Assembly (NCBI GenBank): GCA_964410105.1
Contig: CAYPFY010000013.1
Coordinates: forward strand, 1 to 64,000
Source of the DNA: CAYPFY01 sp964410105
Lineage (GTDB): Bacteria > Bacteroidota > Ignavibacteria > UBA10030 > SZUA-254
Length of the DNA stretch: 64,000 nt
Direction of reading: 5' to 3'
Each line of letters begins with the position of its first letter. The stretch's first letter is position 1. The notes under the pieces are model-generated. The model was not told the origin of the DNA, made no database searches, and worked only from the letters and a program-made list of their open reading frames with translations. Positions 1 through 7,019 of this stretch are shown here, one piece after another. The translations under genes and the position numbers were made by a program.

Positions 1-554
1 GAATATCCCTGGCAGGCAGCGCTGGGCACCCATCCCTATCTCGGGATTAAGGTCACTTGGGAAGTGTTGCATTTTATGCCGGTGTTGGTTAATTTTCCTC
101 TCCATATCAGTGTCAAATTCTCTTGTTTGGGTTCACTAGATATTCCTTCATCCGGAGCATTTTTCCGAAACTCCTTTCGGCGCTGCTTGCGTGCAATTAC
201 CTTGCGTTCCGCACGGAGCTTTTCCGTGAGGAGTATGAAGAGAACCATCCTGCATCAGCCTCCCGGCAGGTTACTATTTCAAATCCGTCGCTCAACTGGG
301 AGACCTTCGATAAGGACAATGCCCCCAAGGCATTTCTGTGCTGCCGGGAAGCGATCATCGTGTTTATCGGCACCTTCCGACAGCAGCCAACTCCTTCCGG
401 CGTATTCAATCCGCCATTCCGGCTGGTTCGCGACAAATCACCTCCCGCTCCTTCCCTGTAGTTCCTAATCCACCGTTTCCGGCGTCCGCGCGCCCCGCGA
501 TCCACCGCGGCCCGTGCCGGGCTGCATTTTCACCAACAGGGAAGGACCCCAGGT
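1..554. other. Upstream region of the TonB receptor, no confident gene
   Basis: No gene is convincing here. A 70-codon minus-strand frame (36-248) encodes a Lys/Arg-rich peptide preceded by a loose GGGAGG, but it has no recognisable domain and no partner. The region should hold the receptor promoter; I looked for a cobalamin-type or other riboswitch ahead of the receptor and did not recognise one. A purine-rich AGGGAAGG lies just before the receptor ATG. Confidence 0.4.
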
Positions 555-2924
555 ATGAGAGCATCGCTTCTACGTGTAAGGCCAAATAAACCATCGCCGA
601 ACAGGATTCCGGATCGGCGCCTGACAAACCCGCCGCGGGCACTGCGGATCGCCTGCCTCATGCTTGCTCTGACGCAGGCTCTCTTCACGGCCGGTTCGGC
701 GACCGGATCGAAGATCGCCTCAGGCGAAATTCGCGGTACCGTAACAGGCGCCTCGCATCCGTTGGTCGGCGCAACAGTGCGGCTGCTCGAACCTGAGCTC
801 GCCGCCCGGACGGACGACAAGGGCGCGTTTGCCTTTCTCAATGTTCCGAGCGGATCGTACACTCTGTTCGTCCGGGCGATCGGCTACGCCTCGGTGTCCC
901 GGACGGTAAACGTCAGTGAGAGCGCGGTCGATGCGTCCGTCGATCTGCGAGAATCGGCAATCGGGATGGAAGAAGTGGTCGTCTCTGCGTCTCCCGGAGC
1001 GAGGACAACCGACGAGCTGTTCCAGTCAGCCGAATCAAAATCGATCGTTGAGTTCCACGGAAGCCCCGGCTCCAGTTTTGCCGAGAAGATCTCCGATATG
1101 CCCGGAGTCACGGTTCGCGGGTTCGGGTCAGCGCCCTCACGCCCGGTGCTGCGAGGTCTCTCCGACAATCGGGTCCTCGTGCTCGAGAACGGCCTCCGCA
1201 TGGGGGATATCGCGACGTATGATCCGGCTCATGCGACTCCCATCGATGCGATGAGCATTTCCCAGATCGATGTGGTGCGCGGCCCTGCAGGCATTGAGTT
1301 CGGCCCGAGCACTATCGGCGGCTTGGTCAATGTCATGACCGATCTCATTCCGGCCGCGGCACAACGGCCCTTTTCCGGAACGATTTCGCTCTCCGGAAAC
1401 ACCGTCAACGATGAGTATTCGGGATCGTTCAACGGGGTGTATTCCGGCGGCGGGCACGCGTTCGGCCTCTCCGGGGGAGGTCTCCATTCGCAGGATATCC
1501 GCATCCCCTCCGCGGTGTATACCGATCCCGGGACGGGGGACAGCTTCCAGCTCGAGCGTATGCCGCAGTCGTTCAACCACTCGAGCCAGTTCGGCGCCGG
1601 GTATTCGTATGAAGGCGAATTCGGCATGTTCGGCTTTGCGGGAAAACATTATGAGATGAACTACGGTATTCCGGGTACCCCGCCGAATCCGAACTTCACC
1701 GTCGCCACTTCGCGAATCGATCAGAAGAGAAATTCGGCGGAATTTCGCGGTCGATTCAACGTGAACGGGAGCCTGGTGGAGAAGGTGAAAGTCAACGCAA
1801 CCTACACCGACTATAATCATTCCGAATACCCGACGGTGCAGGATTCGACCGGCGTGTTCGAATTCCTGGCGACCCATTTTCACAAACAGGAGTTCAACGG
1901 GTCGGTTCAATTCGCTCACCACCAGTCTGGAGGATTTCGGGGAACATTCGGCATCTGGTCGAACATCGAGGATATGACCCTGGACGGCGACCAGCCGCTC
2001 GGCCCTAATTCCCTGACGACGGGGCTCGCGGCGTATCTCCTGGAAGAATATTCCGCCAATGAGGCGACCAGATTGCAGGCAGGTCTCCGCTTCGACGATA
2101 ACCGCATTCATGCGCGACCCGAACCGGCCTCCACCGACTCCTTGTTCCAGACATTCGATGCCCAGCGCACGGCGGATGCGGTGACGTTCTCGTTGGGCGC
2201 TATACGCTCGCTGGGACGCGGCCTTTCCTGTTCGTTTAACGTTGGGCGGTCATTCAGGGCCCCGACGGTACAGGAGTTGTTCGCGGACGGCCTGGACGCC
2301 CCAAGCGGTACCTATACGATCGGGAACGCCGATCTCTCTCCCGAGACCGGCATCGGCGTCGACGCGTCGTTGAAGGGTTCGTTCGAAGATGTCACGTTCG
2401 AGATATCCCCGTACCTCAATTTTATCGACAACTACATTTATGGGTTCCTCACCGGGGATACGGTCCTTGATTTTCCGGTCCGAAAATTTGCCGCAGCCAC
2501 GGCGAGACTCGCCGGGTTCGAGGCGGGCATTTCGGTCCAGCCCGCCCCGTTCATCGCCGTGAAACTGACGGCAGACTATGTCAACGCGCAGGATACGCGC
2601 GCCGACCAGCCCCTCCCGTTCACCCCTCCCCTCCGGGGCAGCCTCCGGGTTGCGTACCGGAACAGCATGTACGACGCAATGATCGATTGGCGGCTCGCGG
2701 CTTCGCAAACGCGACTGGGAGAAGGTGACACTCCCACGGAGGGATACGGCGTCGTGAATGTCGGAGCGGGTGTGCGCCTCACGCAGGATGGCGTCGTGCA
2801 TCATATCAGCCTGCACTGCGACAACCTCATGAACCAGACTTACCGGGATCACCTCTCGGTCATAAAAGACTTCATCCCGCAGCCCGCACGCGGGTTCAGG
2901 CTCAACTATGACCTGCTGTTCTGA
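555..2924 (+). CDS. TonB-dependent outer-membrane receptor
   Basis: 789-residue TonB-dependent receptor that should import a metal or metal complex across the outer membrane. After a basic N-terminus and a hydrophobic signal segment (about residues 33-50) there is a carboxypeptidase-regulatory-like domain (about 55-135, with GEIRGTVTGA and SGSYTLFVRAIGY), then a plug domain (about 150-265) containing RPVLRGLSDNRVLVLENG and VVRGPAGIEFGPSTIGGLVNV, then a 22-strand-type barrel to the C-terminus. The plug wording and the YGIPG loop resemble the ZnuD-like (zinc) subgroup; that is a family-level impression, not proven. The leading Arg/Pro-rich stretch is long for a signal peptide, so translation may begin later (the Met near residue 36). 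The gene stands alone. Confidence 0.88.
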   Translation: MRASLLRVRPNKPSPNRIPDRRLTNPPRALRIACLMLALTQALFTAGSATGSKIASGEIRGTVTGASHPLVGATVRLLEPELAARTDDKGAFAFLNVPSGSYTLFVRAIGYASVSRTVNVSESAVDASVDLRESAIGMEEVVVSASPGARTTDELFQSAESKSIVEFHGSPGSSFAEKISDMPGVTVRGFGSAPSRPVLRGLSDNRVLVLENGLRMGDIATYDPAHATPIDAMSISQIDVVRGPAGIEFGPSTIGGLVNVMTDLIPAAAQRPFSGTISLSGNTVNDEYSGSFNGVYSGGGHAFGLSGGGLHSQDIRIPSAVYTDPGTGDSFQLERMPQSFNHSSQFGAGYSYEGEFGMFGFAGKHYEMNYGIPGTPPNPNFTVATSRIDQKRNSAEFRGRFNVNGSLVEKVKVNATYTDYNHSEYPTVQDSTGVFEFLATHFHKQEFNGSVQFAHHQSGGFRGTFGIWSNIEDMTLDGDQPLGPNSLTTGLAAYLLEEYSANEATRLQAGLRFDDNRIHARPEPASTDSLFQTFDAQRTADAVTFSLGAIRSLGRGLSCSFNVGRSFRAPTVQELFADGLDAPSGTYTIGNADLSPETGIGVDASLKGSFEDVTFEISPYLNFIDNYIYGFLTGDTVLDFPVRKFAAATARLAGFEAGISVQPAPFIAVKLTADYVNAQDTRADQPLPFTPPLRGSLRVAYRNSMYDAMIDWRLAASQTRLGEGDTPTEGYGVVNVGAGVRLTQDGVVHHISLHCDNLMNQTYRDHLSVIKDFIPQPARGFRLNYDLLF

Positions 2925-2949
2925 ATCGCTCTATTTTTCCGCATGACCG

Positions 2950-3090
2950 GCGGCAACCCCATACTCACTGTCAGCGGGCTCAACCGGCTCATCAATTGCT
3001 CTGGATCAGAACAGGATCGGTCCGTTTGAGTCGGAGATAGGAGGATATACGCTCGATGACGCGGGTGCAGGGTTCGAGCTGGTTCGCTGA
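2950..3090 (+). pseudogene. Remnant of a TonB receptor C-terminal segment
   Basis: An open frame ending in TGA at 3088-3090 reads ...QNRIGPFESEIGGYTLDDAGAGFELVR. It aligns with the upstream receptor around its TRLGEGDTPTEGYGVVNVGAGVRL stretch (near the end of the barrel), sharing the R-I/L-G, GY and GAG positions with the same spacing. There is no start or preceding barrel. I read it as a scrap of a duplicated or earlier receptor gene left behind; the match is short, so chance similarity is possible. Confidence 0.4.
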
Positions 3091-3113
3091 CGCTGACCCG
3101 CGTATCGGGAATC

Positions 3114-3650
3114 TTAGTTTTCCGGATTCCAGGGGGTCATGCGGGGCATCCATCTCGGCACATTTTTCGCGTACTCGTCATACTCTGTGCCGAATCTTTT
3201 CCTGAGCCCCGGCTCCTCGATCAGCCTGAAGTAGATGCTGTTGATCAGGAAGAAACCGATCGTCCAGATGAAGATTCTTGAGGAGTGGAACGAGAGGGAT
3301 TCACCAAGCAGCGCGACGAGGACCCCTGTGATCATCGGATTCCGCATGCGGGAGTAGAGTCCCGCGACGACGAGTTTCCGCGCCGGACTCCAGGGGGCCA
3401 GCGTGCCTTTCCCGCGACGGATGATCGAGGATATTGTCACGCCGAGGAGAAGGAGACCGGAAGCAATGATGACTACCCCCGCCAGAAATTGAGCGTCGAT
3501 CCAAACGGTGAAATCCGGTTCGAGGAGGTAGGGAATGATGATGAGTGCAGTGACCGGGAGTACGAACGACAATATCTGTTGCAGAATCACGGGTTTCGGT
3601 GATGTGTCTTCGCCAGGCATGTTTTGACGTCTGTCAACGCCGAGAATCAC
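3114..3650 (-). CDS. ICMT/PEMT-family membrane methyltransferase
   Basis: About 178 residues (168 if the ATG at 3620 is used instead of the GTG at 3650). Four to five hydrophobic segments are followed by the signature of isoprenylcysteine-carboxyl-methyltransferase-like proteins: GLYSRMRNPMITGVLVALLGES and then RLIEEPGLRKRFGTEYDEYAKNVPRWMPR, the S-adenosylmethionine-binding C-terminal module. In bacteria these proteins methylate small or lipid-like substrates at the membrane; the substrate cannot be told from sequence. A second relative lies at 21266-21709. No operon partner is evident. Confidence 0.8.
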   Translation of the reverse strand: MILGVDRRQNMPGEDTSPKPVILQQILSFVLPVTALIIIPYLLEPDFTVWIDAQFLAGVVIIASGLLLLGVTISSIIRRGKGTLAPWSPARKLVVAGLYSRMRNPMITGVLVALLGESLSFHSSRIFIWTIGFFLINSIYFRLIEEPGLRKRFGTEYDEYAKNVPRWMPRMTPWNPEN

Positions 3651-3722
3651 TTAGTGGAGCGGCCTGAGCCGACGGCCGTGGGAGAATCTACCGCTTCACC
3701 CGCCAAATGTCAAAAAGGAGCA

Positions 3723-3751
3723 TTGTCTCTTCAGGAGGATTTTGTTATAAT
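3723..3751 (+). promoter_or_regulatory. Promoter TTGTCT-N17-TATAAT
   Basis: TTGTCT at 3723-3728, a 17-base spacer, and a perfect TATAAT at 3746-3751. The expected transcription start falls at about 3758, on the in-frame GTG of the redox protein, which suggests a leaderless or near-leaderless message. Confidence 0.55.
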
Positions 3752-3757
3752 TATTCT

Positions 3758-4291
3758 GTGAAGGGTCAAAAGCTCCGCATCGGCGACAGGATTCCCGCAT
3801 TTCATGGCCTCAAGGGGGTCGACGGCAAGCTGTATGCGTCCGAAGATTTTCCATCCGAAATCCTTATTATCGTTTTTTCCTGTAATCACTGCCCGTATGT
3901 CCAGGCCTACGAGGACCGGATGATCACCCTTCAAAGGGATTATGAGGGGGCTCTGCTGGTGGCCGTGAATTCTAATGATATTGAAAATTACCCGGAAGAC
4001 AGTTTCGACAGGATGGTGGAAAGGGCTCGGCAGAAAGGATTCAATTTCCCCTACCTTCGTGACGAAGACCAGTCGGTCGCCGATCTATTCGGAGCGACGC
4101 ATACGCCTCAGTTCTTTGTCTTTGATAGGGAGAGAAAATTGCGGTACTGCGGAAAGATGGACGATAACTGGAAGGAACCGCATCTCGTGAAGGAAACTTT
4201 TCTCAGAGACGCTCTCAATGCTCTTCTGCGGAAGAAGGAGGTAAGAGTCCCGGAGACTTTTTCTATCGGCTGTACCATCAAATGGAAGTGA
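3758..4291 (+). CDS. Thioredoxin-fold peroxiredoxin-like protein
   Basis: Redoxin of the AhpC/TSA-like thioredoxin family, about 177 residues from the GTG at 3758. The body opens KLRIGDRIPAF and then has the redox motif SCNHCPY (Cys42 and Cys45), followed by the typical helix/strand pattern and a cis-Pro stretch THTPQFFVFD. CNHCPY proteins of this type are common in environmental bacteria and probably reduce disulfides or peroxides; the partner is unknown. The frame stays open to an ATG at 3707, but that start lies upstream of a strong TATAAT element, and the N-terminus of the family matches a start at 3758. No signal peptide is visible, so it is likely cytoplasmic. Confidence 0.8.
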   Translation: MKGQKLRIGDRIPAFHGLKGVDGKLYASEDFPSEILIIVFSCNHCPYVQAYEDRMITLQRDYEGALLVAVNSNDIENYPEDSFDRMVERARQKGFNFPYLRDEDQSVADLFGATHTPQFFVFDRERKLRYCGKMDDNWKEPHLVKETFLRDALNALLRKKEVRVPETFSIGCTIKWK

Positions 4292-4368
4292 TTTTCCTGA
4301 TTCAATCTACCTCCTTTTCGACAAATACCTCGGAAAGGTGCCCTTGGAGAGTTCTCAAAGCTCCCTAT

Positions 4369-4398
4369 TTGACTTTCACTTCAGTGCTCGGTACCTTG
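4369..4398 (+). promoter_or_regulatory. Promoter TTGACT-N17-TACCTTG
   Basis: TTGACT at 4369-4374, a 17-base spacer, TACCTT at 4392-4397 followed by G. It lies about 95 bases ahead of the T9SS cargo gene starting at 4494, in the intergenic stretch after the redox gene. Confidence 0.45.
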
Positions 4399-4493
4399 AA
4401 ATATCCTTCGTCTCCAATCTTCCCCGCGTCTCCACGAGCGGCGTTCGCACAGCCTAACGTCCGAAAAAATTCTCAACAGAGGAGGTTGAAGAC

Positions 4494-6227
4494 ATGAAGC
4501 ATCCCGTATTTCTGACGCTTGTGTTTTCCTTTGCGTCAATCGCCTACCCGATCACGCCCGATTATGCGGATTCCGGGAACCTGCCAATAATTTCTAACGT
4601 CACCATTCTGAATATCATGGGGAATGTCGCAGAGTTTCGTGCGGTGATTGTGCCCAATGGGTCGGACCTTATCGGTTGGTTCGATTGGGGAACTTCTCCG
4701 CTCTACGGCCATTCGACTCCCCCAGTAAGCATGCCTAATCCAACCGGGAGCTGGATCGACCAGGTGGTGGCGGGCTTGCCTCCGGGAAGTTTGATTCATT
4801 TCAGGCCCGTGGGACAGAATTCCAGTGGGGTAACGTTCGGGCCCGATTCGACGTTCGTCACGTCAGGCCCCCTCGTCCCTGAGCCAACGACTCTTGCCGC
4901 GGATAGTGTTACGAAAACCTCTGCGGTTCTCAGGGGGAAGCTGAAGCTTTATGGAAATGCCGCTCAGTTTACTTTTACGTGCGGCACGCCGCTGTATCCT
5001 GGGATGATCAGTAATATCCTCCAGGGGACCGCATCGGATACGGGGGAGGTTGAGGTGTCGACGAGGCTCGATGGGCTGATACCCAATACAGTCTACACGT
5101 ATTGGCTAAGCAGTTACGCAGGGCTTTGGTTTATTTCCGGAGGAAGCCAGACGTTTGTTACCGCTTTCGATTCGTCAACGAAAGGTCTGATCGTTCCGCT
5201 GAAGGTCACGACGGCCGAGAACAGGTGGTCAATTATCCGATTCGGCGTCCATACCGCCGCCACTGATAGTATCGACAGGCGACTCGGCGAGTTTGAATTG
5301 CCACCGTACCCGCCCCCCGATGCTTATGAGTCGAGGTTTATCGGACGGTTTCTAAACCTTGGCTCCTACGCGGATATCCGGAGATTCTCTTCGGAATCGC
5401 AGGTCGATACCTACAAGGTTCGATTCCAAACAGGTCTGCCGGGATACCCCGTGACAATAGCCTGGCCCGACCTTGCCGACCTGTATGCAGGGTCTGTGGA
5501 ACTAAGGGTCCCCGGCGACTCCCCGGTAGATATGAAATCATCGTCCTCTTTCTCTGTGACGAATACTGATGTCTCCGGCTTCACGATTATTGCCGCAGAT
5601 CCTATTCCCGTTTCAAAAGCTCCCTCGGTGCTGACGGATGTGGCTGCCAGAACCGGGCCAGCATTTAGTCAATTAAATGCTTCGGTGAATCCGAATGGCC
5701 TCGCAACCACTGCCTGGTTTGAATGGGGGACTTCGCAGCTGTACGGCTCAGTGACCCCCGAACAAGGGGTGGGAAACGATGCGGGTACCATCCCCGCAAA
5801 TATTTTTGTCTTCGGCCTCTCCAGCAGTACGATCTATCACTATCGCGCAGTGGCCCGGAATTCGACGGGCACTATCTACGGGTCCGATCAGGAGTTCACG
5901 ACCTCCGCCGTGACCGGGGTTCCGCCCGGAGCAGCTCCTACCGATGGGTTTGGTCTAGCGCAGAATTTTCCGAATCCATGGAATCCCGTTACGGTGATCC
6001 GATATTCGCTCCCCGCAATAAGCAGGGTTTCCCTGAAAGTTTTTAATGTTCTTGGGGAGATCGTGGCGGTTCTCGTTGACGGCGTTCAGAATGTCGGGGA
6101 AAAATCAGTGGAGTGGGACGGGCGGAATGTGCCCAGCGGTGTATACTTCTATAAGCTGGAAGCCTCCCGGCTTTCAGATCCTTTTCCCGCGGTGACGGAG
6201 GTGAAGAAGATGGTGCTGATCCGATAA
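4494..6227 (+). CDS. Secreted repeat protein with T9SS sorting domain
   Basis: 577 residues with a signal peptide (MKHPVFLTLVFSFASIAYP). The body contains at least two copies of an Ig/fibronectin-III-like module marked by FDWGTSPLYG (near residue 62) and FEWGTSQLYG (near residue 407), each followed by a G-L-x-P/S-x-[ST] turn and an IHFRPV / YHYRAVARN strand. These modules are common in extracellular proteins of environmental bacteria. The last 80 residues are a T9SS type A sorting domain with a variant box (NFPNPWNPVT), then SLKVFNVLGE, WDGRNVPSGVYFYKLEA and a final VKKMVLIR. It should be exported and anchored or released at the cell surface. The ligand is unknown. An upstream AGAGGAGG sets the start. 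Confidence 0.85.
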   Translation: MKHPVFLTLVFSFASIAYPITPDYADSGNLPIISNVTILNIMGNVAEFRAVIVPNGSDLIGWFDWGTSPLYGHSTPPVSMPNPTGSWIDQVVAGLPPGSLIHFRPVGQNSSGVTFGPDSTFVTSGPLVPEPTTLAADSVTKTSAVLRGKLKLYGNAAQFTFTCGTPLYPGMISNILQGTASDTGEVEVSTRLDGLIPNTVYTYWLSSYAGLWFISGGSQTFVTAFDSSTKGLIVPLKVTTAENRWSIIRFGVHTAATDSIDRRLGEFELPPYPPPDAYESRFIGRFLNLGSYADIRRFSSESQVDTYKVRFQTGLPGYPVTIAWPDLADLYAGSVELRVPGDSPVDMKSSSSFSVTNTDVSGFTIIAADPIPVSKAPSVLTDVAARTGPAFSQLNASVNPNGLATTAWFEWGTSQLYGSVTPEQGVGNDAGTIPANIFVFGLSSSTIYHYRAVARNSTGTIYGSDQEFTTSAVTGVPPGAAPTDGFGLAQNFPNPWNPVTVIRYSLPAISRVSLKVFNVLGEIVAVLVDGVQNVGEKSVEWDGRNVPSGVYFYKLEASRLSDPFPAVTEVKKMVLIR

Positions 6228-6260
6228 GGACATCTGTCATCCACACTTCGAGGGGGGAGA

Positions 6261-6335
6261 TAAAAAACCCCGCCTCCAAGTTGTGCAACGCTTGGGAGGC
6301 GAAGCGTTTGCACGTGGGCCTCGGAAACGGGGCGT
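6261..6335. terminator. Hairpin terminator, possibly bidirectional
   Basis: CGCCTCCAAG (6271-6280) pairs with CTTGGGAGGCG (6291-6301) with one bulged G. The left flank is an A-run (TAAAAAACCCC), which becomes a strong T-run on the minus strand; on the plus strand the flank ends GGGGCGTTT. Position after the stop at 6227 fits termination of the cargo gene. The rest of 6228-6536 holds the promoter at 6430 and nothing else I can recognise. Confidence 0.5.
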
Positions 6336-6429
6336 TTGTCAATAACCGTGGTGAATGTCTCCCGGCACTCAATTAAATGTAATGAGAATTATTCTATCCG
6401 GCAAGTTTCTTCACTGACAGTACCGGCTC

Positions 6430-6458
6430 TTGACACTGATCTGTGAGCTGGCTAGATT
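6430..6458 (+). promoter_or_regulatory. Promoter TTGACA-N17-TAGATT
   Basis: Consensus TTGACA at 6430-6435, a 17-base spacer and TAGATT at 6453-6458, about 80 bases ahead of the molybdenum hydroxylase genes. Good candidate for the promoter of the two-gene operon. Confidence 0.5.
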
Positions 6459-6536
6459 ATCCTAGTACTCGGCTCACTCTGACGTTGCTTCCGCTTCTCC
6501 CCGCACGCGTTTCTATGGAATCCGGGACGTAACACT

Positions 6537-7019
6537 ATGGCCAAGATCGGGATCGTCGTCAACGGATCACGCCGCACAGTGACGGCATCTTCACAGATGC
6601 CTCTGCTGTGGGTTTTGAGAGATTCTCTCGGCCTCACCGGTACGAAATTCGGCTGCGCGAGAGGGTTCTGCGGGGCATGCACCGTTCTTCTCGATGGGGA
6701 GGCTGTCCGATCGTGCGTGACTTCTCTTGATTCGGTGGCGGGGAAGTCGGTGACGACGATCGAGGGGCTTTCGCGCGATCTTTCCCATCCGCTTCAGAAG
6801 GCATGGACCGCGGAGGATGTTCCCCAATGCGGGTATTGCCAGCCAGGCCAGATAATGTCTGCCGCCGGGCTGCTCCTTCAGAAACCGAACCCCACGGACG
6901 ATGATATTAACGCTGCTCTCGAAGGCAATGTCTGCCGCTGCGGGACGTATAACCGGATCCGCCGGGCAATTCACCTGGCCGCTGCCAGCGGCTCAGGCGC
7001 AACAAGAGGAGGCAAATGA
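6537..7019 (+). CDS. 2Fe-2S subunit of a xanthine-dehydrogenase-family oxidase
   Basis: 160-residue iron-sulfur subunit of the isoquinoline 1-oxidoreductase / aldehyde oxidase type. The plant-ferredoxin-like first cluster ligands are Cys40, Cys45, Cys48 and Cys60 (GCARGFCGACTVLLDGEAVRSC region); the second cluster ligands are Cys98, Cys101, Cys133 and Cys135 (QCGYCQPGQ and GNVCRCGTY). It passes electrons from the molybdenum subunit encoded next, to which it is coupled by a four-base ATGA overlap. Length and motif order are normal for the family. There is no FAD subunit nearby, as is usual for the two-subunit IorAB type, where a cytochrome c may accept the electrons. Confidence 0.93.
   Translation: MAKIGIVVNGSRRTVTASSQMPLLWVLRDSLGLTGTKFGCARGFCGACTVLLDGEAVRSCVTSLDSVAGKSVTTIEGLSRDLSHPLQKAWTAEDVPQCGYCQPGQIMSAAGLLLQKPNPTDDDINAALEGNVCRCGTYNRIRRAIHLAAASGSGATRGGK

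Noticed and set aside
36..248. 70-codon basic open frame on the minus strand
   Set aside because: No domain, weak ribosome site and composition typical of a reading frame by chance; left as a note in the upstream region.
253..554. Possible cobalamin riboswitch ahead of the TonB receptor
   Set aside because: No B12-box or matching helical arrangement could be seen; the receptor also resembles the metal-type rather than BtuB subgroup.
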